This document shows, in pieces, positions 1 to 7,860 of a stretch of 13,525 nucleotides of DNA. The stretch covers positions 1-13,525 of the forward strand of contig DAOUQR010000005.1 of the NCBI GenBank assembly GCA_030625525.1. The letters run 5' to 3'. The notes under the pieces were generated by a model that did not search any database, was not told the origin of the DNA, and was given only the letters and a program-made list of their open reading frames with translations. The DNA is from Pseudomonadota bacterium. Lineage in GTDB: Bacteria > Pseudomonadota > Gammaproteobacteria > DAOUQR01. Position 1 is the first letter of the stretch; each line of letters starts with the position of its first letter. The translations under genes were made by a program, and so were the position numbers.

Positions 1-39
1 CTAGATTCGGTAGTTAAAGAGAGATTTAATTTTTTCGTG

Positions 40-45
40 TATAAT
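40..45 (+). promoter_or_regulatory. Putative -10 box for uup
   Basis: A perfect TATAAT lies 29 nt before the ATG at 75. No convincing -35 hexamer stands at 16-18 nt; TTAAAG at 14-19 is too far away and weak. No clear Shine-Dalgarno is visible before the ATG either. Assignment rests on the -10 match and position only. Confidence 0.45.
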
Positions 46-74
46 GTACGTATCATTTAACTAGAAATAAATTT

Positions 75-1835
75 ATGCCTCAACTTTGCCTTAGAAATAT
101 AACTTATGGTCATCGTGAGCCGCCGTTAGTGGAAGCGGGTAATGCGATCATTGAGCAAGGTGATCGTGTCGCTGTGATTGGCCGTAATGGTGCTGGTAAA
201 TCTACATTGTTGCGTTTGCTGATGGATAGCTCCGATCTCGATGGTGGTGCTATCGAAAAATCACCGGATTGCCGCGTTGCGATGCTCGAACAAAGCATTC
301 CCAATGATATAAATGATTCGGTGTACGACGTGATCGCCTCTGGGCTTTCTAACGATCATTATGAAGATTGGGATATTCAATATCGCGTCGAAGCGATGCT
401 TTCAAAAATGGACTTAGACGGCGAGATTAATTTTTCAAGCTTATCCGGTGGATTAAAACGTCGAGTGTTGTTGTCAAAATGTATTGTCAGCGACCCTGAC
501 GTATTATTACTTGATGAGCCGACCAATCACCTAGACATCGACGCCATTTTGCAGCTTGAAAAGTTTTTACAAAGCTATACAAAAACAATTATTTTTATCA
601 CTCATGATCGCGCTCTCATGCAAAGTCTTGCGACAAAAATTATTAATATCGATAATGGACGATTAATTAGTTGGACCGGTCGTTATCACGATTTTTTGCG
701 TCACAAAGAATCATTACTGGCCGCAGAAGAAAAAGCCAATGCATTATTTGATAAGCGATTATCACAAGAAGAAGTGTGGATCCGCCAAGGAATAAAAGCA
801 CGCCGTACTCGCAATGAAGGTCGAGTCAGAGCGCTGGAAAAAATGCGCGATGAACATCGTTCAAGACGCAAACGCCAGGGCACGGTACAATTTTCTGAGC
901 AGACAATGCAATCTTCGGGCAAACAAGTGTTTGAGATCGACAACGTCAGTTTTTGTTATCATGACAGGGCCATCATCAAATCGTTTACCACTATTTGTAA
1001 ACGGGGCGATAAAATTGGGATCATCGGTGCCAATGGTTCTGGAAAATCAACTTTAGTTAATTTGATATTAGGCAATCTCCAGCCGACGAGCGGAACTATC
1101 AAGCAGGGTAGCAAGTTAGAAGTTGCCTATTTTGATCAGCAACAACAAGTATTAGAACCTGAAAAAACACTCATCGAAAATGTAGCCGGCGGTAGCGATA
1201 CCGTAACAATCGGCGATCAAAGCAAACATATCATTAGTTATTTACAAGATTTTCTTTTTAGCCCTGAAGCCGCTCGAAAGCCTGTGAAAAATTTATCCGG
1301 TGGTGAGCGCAACCGCGCATTACTCGCCAAACTATTTTTAAAACCCTGCAATGTATTAGTTTTAGATGAACCGACCAATGACTTGGACATCGAAACGCTT
1401 GAGTTGCTTGAAGAAAAATTAAGTGAATACCAAGGAACATTATTGTTGATCAGCCATGATCGACAATTTTTAAATAACTTAGTTACCAGCACCTTTGTTT
1501 TACCGGGCGATGGTAGCGTGCAGGAGTATAGCGGTGGTTATGATGATTACATCAGCCAGCGTCCAAATCCCCAAAAAAAAGTTAGCATAAAAGAGACACC
1601 CAAACAAAAACCTGAGCCGATCATTTTAGATAAGTCAGATAAAAAAGAACTCGCAAAACTGTGCAAACAAATTGAAAAACTCGAACAGCAACAAAAAAAA
1701 CTACACGCCAAAATGGGCGAATCTGAATTCTATCAACAATCAGATGAAAGCATCACTGAGACACAAAACAAAGCGGCTAAAATTGCGAGTGAATTAGAAG
1801 AGGCTTATGCCCATTGGGAAAAACTAGAATCGTAG
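75..1835 (+). CDS. uup: ABC-F family ATPase Uup
   Basis: Cytosolic ABC-F protein with two ATPase domains and no membrane segments. The family acts on ribosomes, and Uup is also linked to DNA-repair and transposon-excision phenotypes in E. coli. Seen: Walker A GRNGAGKS (36-43), signature LSGG (123-126), Walker B with D147-E148; an inter-domain linker containing EEVWIRQGIKARRTRN (232-247), essentially identical to my memory of E. coli Uup; second Walker A GANGSGKS (318-325), signature LSGG (407-410), Walker B ending D431-E432; then a Lys/Glu/Gln-rich probable coiled coil from about 510 to the end, as in Uup's C-terminal DNA-binding domain. Both catalytic glutamates are present. At 586 residues it is shorter than E. 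coli Uup (about 635); most of the loss lies between residues 91 and 105 in domain 1, where the ABC-F arm normally sits. It stands alone in its orientation. Confidence 0.93.
   Translation: MPQLCLRNITYGHREPPLVEAGNAIIEQGDRVAVIGRNGAGKSTLLRLLMDSSDLDGGAIEKSPDCRVAMLEQSIPNDINDSVYDVIASGLSNDHYEDWDIQYRVEAMLSKMDLDGEINFSSLSGGLKRRVLLSKCIVSDPDVLLLDEPTNHLDIDAILQLEKFLQSYTKTIIFITHDRALMQSLATKIINIDNGRLISWTGRYHDFLRHKESLLAAEEKANALFDKRLSQEEVWIRQGIKARRTRNEGRVRALEKMRDEHRSRRKRQGTVQFSEQTMQSSGKQVFEIDNVSFCYHDRAIIKSFTTICKRGDKIGIIGANGSGKSTLVNLILGNLQPTSGTIKQGSKLEVAYFDQQQQVLEPEKTLIENVAGGSDTVTIGDQSKHIISYLQDFLFSPEAARKPVKNLSGGERNRALLAKLFLKPCNVLVLDEPTNDLDIETLELLEEKLSEYQGTLLLISHDRQFLNNLVTSTFVLPGDGSVQEYSGGYDDYISQRPNPQKKVSIKETPKQKPEPIILDKSDKKELAKLCKQIEKLEQQQKKLHAKMGESEFYQQSDESITETQNKAAKIASELEEAYAHWEKLES
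1813..1826 (+). repeat. Direct repeat copy 1 (uup 3' end)
   Basis: ATTGGGAAAAACTA overlaps the codons for the last WEKL of Uup. An exact second copy lies at 1945-1958. Confidence 0.6.
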
Positions 1836-1871
1836 CTTGTGGAGCTACCGAAGCGATACTTTTCTAAGGTA

Positions 1872-1903
1872 TGACAAATCTAAATGCTCTCAGAGATTTG
1901 TCA
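1872..1903. terminator. Stem-loop between convergent uup and MFS genes
   Basis: A perfect 10-bp inverted repeat, TGACAAATCT (1872-1881) and AGATTTGTCA (1894-1903), is separated by 12 nt. It lies between two convergent transcription units, so a bidirectional terminator is the simplest reading. The stem is AT-rich and no strong T-run follows on either strand, so termination is uncertain. Confidence 0.4.
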
Positions 1904-1944
1904 ATTTATAGCGTCGTCATAGGTAAATAAAGCTGAGTTTGAGT

Positions 1945-1958
1945 ATTGGGAAAAACTA
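1945..1958 (+). repeat. Direct repeat copy 2 (remnant of a uup-like 3' end)
   Basis: Exact copy of ATTGGGAAAAACTA from 1813-1826. Read in the matching frame from 1923 it gives VNKAEFEYWEKLNF and a stop (TAA), resembling the EEAYAHWEKLES end of Uup. It looks like a duplicated, diverged gene end 132 bp downstream of the original. Confidence 0.45.
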
Positions 1959-1968
1959 AATTTCTAAG

Positions 1969-3276
1969 TTAACCACGCTTACCATAAGTTTCCTTAACAA
2001 AGAATGCTGCGACAATCGCGACAACAAAGCTGATAGGTAGCATCAAAAATGCATGGTAATAATCAGCGAGTGAATACGTTGCAACGCCGTGTACCACTTT
2101 GCCTGTCCAGTTGAGCTGTAACAGATAACCAAACAACGGTTGATAAATCATTAAGCCGCCTTGTGTGAATATCGATACCACGCTTACGGCTGTTGCAGTG
2201 AGCATAATCGGATTGCTTTCAGTGACAGTGGGATATGAAAGTACTTGAGTACTTGTGACAAGTCCCAGCAAGAAAAATAAACTAATCAATTCATAATAAC
2301 CAAAATGAATTTTAGAAATAATTAACAATATTAACGCCAGAGAAAGAACCGCACCCACAAGCATCGGCATTTTGCGACGTGAAATTCTATCTGAAAACCA
2401 ACCAATCAACGGGCTACCAATTACTGTGCCTGCGAAAATCGCGCTACTGATAATGGATGCTTGGCTTCTTGATAAGTGATCCGCTTGCATTAAAAATATG
2501 CTGCCATAGAGTCCGGCAAGTACGCCAACAGGAATATTTAATACGGAGGTATAAAGCGCGCATAACCAATTTTGTTTTTTAAAATAAGAGAGTGAACAAC
2601 TTTTCCAAAAACCGATATTATTGAGTTGTTCACGTTCCTCACGTAAACGGACTTCATTGCCGGGTGGATAATCTTTCACAAAAAGAGAAATAACTATTAA
2701 AAAGAAGATGCCGAGCGTAGCATCAAACACAACAGCTTGACGCCAAGTAATATGATTGAGCAAGACGGTTAGCGGGTATTGTGCGGTCACACCACCGAGC
2801 ATTGCCATGGTGACAATGAGGCCGATCACAAATGCCATACGTTTTGCCGGAAACCAACGTGACGCTAATCTTGCGCAGCTAATAAAACAAAATGCACTAC
2901 CAATACCGGCTGCAAATCTACATCCCATCGCAACCCAATAATTATGTGTGTGCGCAAATAAGAACGTGCCCAACACACAAATGCTGAGTGAGACTAAAAT
3001 TATTTTTTTCGTCGACATGCGGTCTAACAACATGCCCGCAGGAAATAAGAAAATAACATTCGCCAAAAAATAAACGCTAGATAACGTACCCAGTTGCTCC
3101 GCATTGATATGAAAAGACTGCATTAGGTTTGAGCTAATGGAGTTAAACATAAAACTTTGAATGAATTCATAAAAGAAAAACAAAGCCGCACTAAAACACA
3201 CTAACCAAGGTGTCATTGCACCCACGGCAAAGCGGGGTGCTGGATTCATCATTGACGCAGAGTGTGTTTGGCTCAT
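1969..3276 (-). CDS. MFS transporter, Pht-like (second gene of tandem pair)
   Basis: Inner-membrane secondary transporter of the major facilitator superfamily, 435 residues with about 12 hydrophobic segments. The loop 2-3 motif is visible as GMLLDRMSTK (81-90), and a related GWFSDRISRRK loop follows halfway. The N-terminal FFFYEFIQ segment and the RWFPAKRMAFVIGL loop resemble the Legionella/Coxiella Pht-type transporters, whose known members import amino acids or nucleosides; this placement is from memory of the family and the substrate is unknown. ATG start, with a Shine-Dalgarno AGGAAG (3285-3290) inside the end of the upstream transporter gene, so the two are cotranscribed and probably translationally coupled (3-bp gap). 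It is clearly paralogous to that neighbour throughout, including the YPxxxESNP and SKET/VKET-type ends. Confidence 0.85.
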   Translation of the reverse strand: MSQTHSASMMNPAPRFAVGAMTPWLVCFSAALFFFYEFIQSFMFNSISSNLMQSFHINAEQLGTLSSVYFLANVIFLFPAGMLLDRMSTKKIILVSLSICVLGTFLFAHTHNYWVAMGCRFAAGIGSAFCFISCARLASRWFPAKRMAFVIGLIVTMAMLGGVTAQYPLTVLLNHITWRQAVVFDATLGIFFLIVISLFVKDYPPGNEVRLREEREQLNNIGFWKSCSLSYFKKQNWLCALYTSVLNIPVGVLAGLYGSIFLMQADHLSRSQASIISSAIFAGTVIGSPLIGWFSDRISRRKMPMLVGAVLSLALILLIISKIHFGYYELISLFFLLGLVTSTQVLSYPTVTESNPIMLTATAVSVVSIFTQGGLMIYQPLFGYLLQLNWTGKVVHGVATYSLADYYHAFLMLPISFVVAIVAAFFVKETYGKRG

Positions 3277-3279
3277 GAA

Positions 3280-4596
3280 TTAAACTTCCTGATTATCATC
3301 GTTGATGAGTGGTTGGCAATGGGTTTCTTTACTTAACAACACGGCTGCTAAAGCAATGATGAAAGCGATTGGGAACATCGCCATCGCAATTTGAAAATTA
3401 CTGGGTGTGTAGACTGCAATGTGATTCACAATTTTGCCAGACCATTCTAAATCGAGTAACCAGCCATAGAGTGGTTGTGCGAGCGCTGCTGCACCCATAA
3501 TAATCACTGAGGCAACTGCCATTGCTGTTGCGGTGAGTGAGGGTGGATTGCTTTCTGCAATCATTGGGTAACTTACCACTTGGGTGCTGGTCACAAATCC
3601 TAATGCGAAAAATAAGACAACTAAAATTTTGAAGCTAGGATCAGGAATGAGCATAATCGCCATAATAGTTATGAACGACAGTATCGCACCAGCAATCATT
3701 GGGGTGCGCCGTGCGCCGAAATTATCCGAGAACCAACCGGCCACAGGGCAACCAAACATAGCGCCGACAAAAATCATAGAGGTGAGTAAGGTTGCTTGCT
3801 TCATGCTGTAGTGATGGACATTACTTAAATATAAGCCACCCCATAGCGCGTCTAATACCATGATAGGTAAATTTAAGAAGCTGGTATAGAGCCCGCAATA
3901 CCAGTTTTGAGGGTTGCTCGCCGCAAGACGGAGTGTTTCCCAGAAATGTTGCTTACCAGCGGTTTGGCGCTCTGCCTCTCGTTGTTGTTTTTCTTCAGCT
4001 GGAAAATCTTCAACGAACAACCAAATGATAAATAAGATGCCAGCACCCAATATCGCACTAAACATCACGGCTTCTCGCCAGCCATAAATTTGAGTTAGAT
4101 CTGCCATTGGTGTTTGCGACATCATGCCACCGAGAAACGCTATCGTGATCACTAAACCAATGACCAGCGCTTGGTGTTTCGGTGGAAACCAACGTGTTGC
4201 CAACATCACACAACTTAAAAAGCAAAAAGCATTACCGACACCGGTGATAAAATGGAATGTCGCGGCTAACCATAATGAGTGGGTTAAACCAAAGCCTAAG
4301 GTGGAGATCACGCTCACCAACATCGACAGTAAAATAACATTGCGTGTTGAAAATCGGTCGAGTAAGAGACCCGCAGGTAATAGAAACAGTGTATCAGCAA
4401 TGAGAAAGGTTGTAGAAAGCCAACCGAGTTGCTGGGCATTTAATGAAAATTCACGCATGAGATCCGGTGAAATCGCATTGAACAAATTCATTTGAATGAA
4501 TTCATAGAAGAAGAAAAGGGCGCCAGAAAAAACCACTAATGCGGGCTTTATATACTGCTGCCAGCTAGTATCACGCGTAAAAATACGGGCTTCCAT
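3280..4596 (-). CDS. MFS transporter, Pht-like (first gene of tandem pair)
   Basis: Major facilitator superfamily permease of 438 residues with about 12 membrane segments. Seen: FFFYEFIQ in the first segment (about 28-35), the loop 2-3 motif GLLLDRFSTR (76-85), a TRWFPPKHQALVIGL loop, and GWFSDNFGARRTP at the mid-protein loop. The reading frame opens at a TTG at 4614, but the ATG at 4596 is preferred because GGGAG lies about 11 nt before it, overlapping that TTG region. An extended -10 lies upstream. Same fold and motifs as the downstream paralogue, so probably an old tandem duplication. The substrate is unproven; the salvage genes nearby (tdk, nucleoside phosphorylases, cdd, deoC) make nucleosides a reasonable guess, while amino acids remain possible for this family. 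Confidence 0.85.
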   Translation of the reverse strand: MEARIFTRDTSWQQYIKPALVVFSGALFFFYEFIQMNLFNAISPDLMREFSLNAQQLGWLSTTFLIADTLFLLPAGLLLDRFSTRNVILLSMLVSVISTLGFGLTHSLWLAATFHFITGVGNAFCFLSCVMLATRWFPPKHQALVIGLVITIAFLGGMMSQTPMADLTQIYGWREAVMFSAILGAGILFIIWLFVEDFPAEEKQQREAERQTAGKQHFWETLRLAASNPQNWYCGLYTSFLNLPIMVLDALWGGLYLSNVHHYSMKQATLLTSMIFVGAMFGCPVAGWFSDNFGARRTPMIAGAILSFITIMAIMLIPDPSFKILVVLFFALGFVTSTQVVSYPMIAESNPPSLTATAMAVASVIIMGAAALAQPLYGWLLDLEWSGKIVNHIAVYTPSNFQIAMAMFPIAFIIALAAVLLSKETHCQPLINDDNQEV

Positions 4597-4632
4597 TATG
4601 CTCGTCGCTCCCAACGGTCTAAAAGTGCGCCG

Positions 4633-4641
4633 ATTATACCA
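4633..4641 (-). promoter_or_regulatory. Extended -10 promoter of the MFS pair
   Basis: On the minus strand the sequence reads TGGTATAAT, a full TGnTATAAT extended -10, 36 nt upstream of the preferred ATG at 4596. The -35 region is poor, as is common with extended -10 promoters. Confidence 0.6.
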
Positions 4642-4682
4642 AAAAAATGAACGATTGTGGAAAAATTTTGCTGAAATGGGTA

Positions 4683-4688
4683 TATAAT
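4683..4688 (+). promoter_or_regulatory. Putative -10 box for the dienelactone hydrolase gene
   Basis: TATAAT within TATATAAT, 36 nt upstream of the ATG at 4725. It lies inside the longer open frame that begins at 4647, which argues that the upstream codons are not translated. No good -35 was found. Confidence 0.5.
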
Positions 4689-4724
4689 CGCTTCCACCAT
4701 TTAAACACTCATGAGATTCAACAT

Positions 4725-5474
4725 ATGCACACAGAAAATTTTTACTATCAAGATGGTGATACCCAATGTCATGGCTTTATTGCTTACGATGATAATTATG
4801 GTCATGCGATGCCAGCGGTTTTGGTTGCCCATGATTGGTCGGGTTGTAATGAGTTTGCGCGTGAAAAGGCTCGGCAACTAGCGGGTTTAGGTTACGTAGG
4901 TATTGCCATTGATATGTATGGCGAGGGGCGTACGGGCGAAACAAATGATGAAAAGTCAGCATTAATGGCGCCACTGGCTGGGGACCGTCAGTTGTTGAGG
5001 CAGCGGATTTTAGCCGCATTTCATGCCGTTGCTGAACATGACAGCGTTGATCAAAATCGGATAGCTGCGATTGGATTTTGTTTTGGTGGTTTATGCGCAC
5101 TTGATTTAGCGCGAAGTGGTGTTGATGTGAGCGGGGTTGTGAGTTTCCACGGATTATTCACCGCGCCAGAAGGTGTTAGTCAAGAGCCTATCAAAGCCAA
5201 GGTGTTAGCATTGCATGGTTACGATGACCCGATGGTGTCAACTGAACAAATGTTAGCGTTTACCGAAGAAATGACGCAAGCAGGTGTTGATTGGCAATTG
5301 CATGCGTACGGAAAGGTCATGCATGCCTTCACTAATCCACAGGCTAACGACCCAGCTTTCGGAACGGTCTATAACGAAGTCGCAGCAAAGCGGTCCTGGC
5401 AAGCCGCGAAAAACTTTTTTGCAGAGTTGTTTGAATCACAACCGCGCATGCAGGGTGCAAAGCACCCGGAGTAA
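4725..5474 (+). CDS. Dienelactone hydrolase family protein
   Basis: Alpha/beta-hydrolase of the dienelactone hydrolase (carboxymethylenebutenolidase) family, 249 residues, cytosolic with no signal peptide. The Cys-Asp-His triad is visible: C119 in IGFCFGG (nucleophile elbow), D168 in HGYDDPMV, and H200 in MHAFTNP. The N-terminal HDWSGCNEFAREKARQLA and the IDMYGEG segment are typical of the family. The frame extends upstream to an ATG at 4647, but a TATAAT at 4683-4688 and the usual family length favour 4725. The substrate is not predictable: family members outside aromatic degradation pathways are often hydrolases of unknown role, and no aromatic-catabolism genes are nearby. A single gene, divergent from the MFS pair and convergent with tdk. 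Confidence 0.85.
   Translation: MHTENFYYQDGDTQCHGFIAYDDNYGHAMPAVLVAHDWSGCNEFAREKARQLAGLGYVGIAIDMYGEGRTGETNDEKSALMAPLAGDRQLLRQRILAAFHAVAEHDSVDQNRIAAIGFCFGGLCALDLARSGVDVSGVVSFHGLFTAPEGVSQEPIKAKVLALHGYDDPMVSTEQMLAFTEEMTQAGVDWQLHAYGKVMHAFTNPQANDPAFGTVYNEVAAKRSWQAAKNFFAELFESQPRMQGAKHPE
5453..5467. repeat. Short GC-rich hairpin at the end of the hydrolase gene
   Basis: GGGTGC-AAA-GCACCC forms a perfect 6-bp stem with a 3-nt loop, ending 5 nt before the hydrolase stop codon. No T-run follows on the plus strand. It may pause or protect the 3' end rather than terminate. Confidence 0.35.
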
Positions 5475-5535
5475 GCGGAAGCACTCGAAAAAAAACAAGT
5501 CAGCATAACCTCGGCAAAATATCACACAAAGCTTT

Positions 5536-6138
5536 CTAAGCCGCTTTTTTCTGCTGCCCACTGTGACCACTTTTAAAATGACGGCGACAGGTTGAAATAT
5601 AACTTTCATTTCCACCAATCTGAATCTGTTCGCCATCCAGCATTTTATTACCCTCACCATCGATACGCATATTATGCGTCGCTTTACGGCCGCAGTGACA
5701 GATGGTTTTGACTTCAATCAACTCTTCAGCCCATGCCAATAAATATTGACTGCCTTCAAACAATTCACCCTGAAAATCAGATCGCAAGCCATAAGCCAAT
5801 ACAGGAACATGCAGTTTGTCAGCAATTTCAGTGAGCTGATGCACTTGTCCTTTCGTTAAAAACTGTGCCTCATCAATCAACACGCAAGCCAGGTGGCCAT
5901 TCGAGGTAGCTAAAGCACCATTCACCGCATCATAAAAATTAAACTCGCGATTAAATACGGTTGCGTCTTGATCTAAGCCAATTCGCGAATGAATTTTTCC
6001 ATGTTCAAAGCGATCATCAATCGAGGGGGTGTAGAGCAAAGTGTCCATCCCGCGTTCACGATAGTTGTGACTCGATTGTAGTAAGTTAGTGCTTTTGCCC
6101 GCGTTCATTGCAGAGTAGTAGAAGAATAATTTGGCCAT
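5536..6138 (-). CDS. tdk: Thymidine kinase
   Basis: Type II thymidine kinase (EC 2.7.1.21): phosphorylates thymidine and deoxyuridine with ATP, feeding dTTP by salvage. 200 residues from the ATG at 6138; the frame opens further up at a TTG, but the ATG gives [16 protein letters not shown], matching E. coli Tdk from its first residue. Seen: P-loop SAMNAGKS (9-16), the catalytic E90 in DEAQF (89-93), [15 protein letters not shown] (116-130), and zinc ligands C147, C149, C184 and H187 in the pattern C-x-C and C-x2-H. It lies 94 bp downstream of the unknown 512-residue gene on the same strand. No clear promoter or Shine-Dalgarno was found in that gap, so it may depend partly on read-through. Confidence 0.96.
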   Translation of the reverse strand: MAKLFFYYSAMNAGKSTNLLQSSHNYRERGMDTLLYTPSIDDRFEHGKIHSRIGLDQDATVFNREFNFYDAVNGALATSNGHLACVLIDEAQFLTKGQVHQLTEIADKLHVPVLAYGLRSDFQGELFEGSQYLLAWAEELIEVKTICHCGRKATHNMRIDGEGNKMLDGEQIQIGGNESYISTCRRHFKSGHSGQQKKAA

Positions 6139-6232
6139 GGTGATTATTAATTTTATGAGTTTCAAGTGCCGGTGAGTTTAACGAGCTTGGTAGGCGACTG
6201 CAATGGGTTTGCGTTAGATCTTAGGTTGGTGA

Positions 6233-7771
6233 TTAGCCCTGGAGGGAGATCATTTGTATTGATGATACTTTTTCTTCTAATGACTCCATTTCTCTGATTT
6301 CAGAATAGCTTGATCCCCAGAGTGTTCTAGCGACAGCATATTTTTTATCTGTAAATGACATATTGTCTGGTTTTCGTTGCAGAATAGATAAAACAGCAGA
6401 CATTTCGACACAGACAGAAGATATGAAGTTAATCAGCGGGTGGTTTTCAAGGAAGGTTCCTTCAAACGTGGTTTTTAATTCGGAAAAACCTTCTTTAAAT
6501 TGTTTTGCTTTTTCTTCAGGCGTACTTTTTGGTTCTTCGTTGAAGTGGGTATGTAATTGTAATTGTCTAAGGTGATCAGCAATATCGGAAAATGTCTGGC
6601 ATTTTTTCTCATCATCCACAGCATCGAGATTTTCTATATCATCCTTTATATGTGGCAAGAGGTCTGAATCAACAATACTGTCTTCAAGTGTTTGAATGAG
6701 CGTGTCGAGAGGCGCTGTCAGTTGTTGCAACTGAGCTTTAAGTTTTTCTGAATGAAGGGTGTTTAGTCTTAAGTATAATATTGACTGTGGGGTTGCTAAT
6801 ATATGTTGCAGCATGGATGACGTGACGAAATCTTTTGTAAGTAAGTTGAAAATATGCTTAATATTCTCGCGTGTAACAGCTTCGCCTAGAGACTCTATGT
6901 TGAATTGGCTAGCGACAAATTTTTCTTGCATCTCTACTGCTGAATCCGCATTAAAATCTAGATCATACTTGGGGTTTATGCAAATCCCGAGGCACACTAA
7001 TATAAAATCATGGGGGTTTTTAGTTGATAAATAATTTTTTAGTAGTGTCGAGTAGCCGCCCTTTTCGTGAATTAAACCGTTAAAGGCAGTCTTAGTACCT
7101 TCATTTAAGCGGCTCAACCATGTATATGTGTCTACGTGGTCCTCTTTAGTCAAGCAATTGGGTAGACACTGTTGGGATAATTCATTTGAAATAGCTGTTA
7201 ATGCCTCAGACTGAGGTACAACGGATTTGAGCATTTCAAAGAAGCAATTTTTTTTATCAGTAAATAAATTATCTTGGTTGTTAATAAGAAAATCGACCAA
7301 TTCGGTGAACAATATGGGCTTCTCAGCAAAAAATGTTTGCAGCCAATTTTTTGAATCTTTTTCGTAATAGGCAATGAGAATCTCGGCTGTTGAAGTTAGA
7401 GGGTCTGGGGAATCCGTTGCACAGACAGACTCATTAAATTCTTTTTTCAATTGTTCTGTTTGTTTGGTTAGAGCGATCTCTGGCAAGATTGAATTAATTT
7501 TTGTGGCCGTGTTCGGGTATTCTGTTTGAATATATTCGATGAGAATTGTTAGATCGTCATATGAGTTTAGAAGCAAGTCATAGCTAGCCTGATCTTCTTC
7601 TTTCAGTTTTTCAAGCCAGCCGTCGGAATTTTCTTTTTTCCAAGCCGCTAAAGTCTGCAGCGCATAAAACGCGGATGCAACACCCCGTGAGTCATCGCTC
7701 AACGTAACTAGATCAGCACTTAGGACTCGCCTAAGCGCTTGGAATGAATTTGAGTTGTATTCACTATACAT
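6233..7771 (-). CDS. Unknown acidic helical protein; candidate Dot/Icm effector
   Basis: I do not recognise this 512-residue protein. No signal peptide, no clear membrane segment and no enzymatic motif are visible. It is rich in Glu, Asp, Lys and Leu and looks largely alpha-helical, with possible coiled coil in the last third (around LKAQLQQLTAPLDTLIQTLE and KAKQFKEGFSELK). The C-terminus reads REMESLEEKVSSIQMISLQG: glutamates at -13, -14, -17 and -19 and hydrophobic residues at -3 and -5, which resembles the E-block secretion signal of Dot/Icm effectors. Its leader holds a PmrA-type box (7828-7847) and a -10 (7815-7820). The ATG at 7771 is used; a GTG at 7783 would add four residues, and neither has a clear Shine-Dalgarno. 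Parts of the gene look more AT-rich than its neighbours. The effector role is inferred, not shown. Confidence 0.7.
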   Translation of the reverse strand: MYSEYNSNSFQALRRVLSADLVTLSDDSRGVASAFYALQTLAAWKKENSDGWLEKLKEEDQASYDLLLNSYDDLTILIEYIQTEYPNTATKINSILPEIALTKQTEQLKKEFNESVCATDSPDPLTSTAEILIAYYEKDSKNWLQTFFAEKPILFTELVDFLINNQDNLFTDKKNCFFEMLKSVVPQSEALTAISNELSQQCLPNCLTKEDHVDTYTWLSRLNEGTKTAFNGLIHEKGGYSTLLKNYLSTKNPHDFILVCLGICINPKYDLDFNADSAVEMQEKFVASQFNIESLGEAVTRENIKHIFNLLTKDFVTSSMLQHILATPQSILYLRLNTLHSEKLKAQLQQLTAPLDTLIQTLEDSIVDSDLLPHIKDDIENLDAVDDEKKCQTFSDIADHLRQLQLHTHFNEEPKSTPEEKAKQFKEGFSELKTTFEGTFLENHPLINFISSVCVEMSAVLSILQRKPDNMSFTDKKYAVARTLWGSSYSEIREMESLEEKVSSIQMISLQG

Positions 7772-7814
7772 AATTGAAACCACATCTGAGAAATAGCCTA
7801 ATTGCTTAATCTAT

Positions 7815-7820
7815 ATTAGA
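7815..7820 (-). promoter_or_regulatory. Putative -10 of the effector-candidate gene
   Basis: On the minus strand TCTAAT (5 of 6 to TATAAT) lies 7 nt after the PmrA-type box, the same spacing as at the 73-codon gene. It predicts a transcript start near 7808, about 25-37 nt before the possible start codons. Confidence 0.5.
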
Positions 7821-7827
7821 CTCCTGA

Positions 7828-7847
7828 ATTATTAACGAAATATTAAG
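7828..7847 (-). promoter_or_regulatory. PmrA-type box upstream of the effector candidate
   Basis: Minus strand: CTTAATATT, TC, GTTAATAAT. This is a tandem of two 9-mers 2 nt apart, matching the Legionella/Coxiella PmrA consensus (cTTAATatT, N2, cTTAATatT) as I remember it. It reads toward the 512-residue gene. It also lies in the leader of the divergent nucleoside phosphorylase but in the wrong orientation for that gene. Confidence 0.65.
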
Positions 7848-7860
7848 AAAGAGCAAAATA

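Noticed and set aside
14..30. TTAA pair in the uup leader, considered as a PmrA-type box
   Set aside because: The two TTAA units are 12 nt apart instead of 11 and the flanking bases do not fit.
4124..4495. 123-codon plus-strand frame inside the first MFS gene
   Set aside because: Antisense shadow of a conserved membrane protein; no ribosome site or family resemblance.
4597..4614. TTG start for the first MFS gene
   Set aside because: The likely Shine-Dalgarno GGGAG overlaps the TTG region and serves the ATG at 4596.
4647..4724. N-terminal extension of the dienelactone hydrolase
   Set aside because: A TATAAT lies inside it and the family normally begins near the ATG at 4725.
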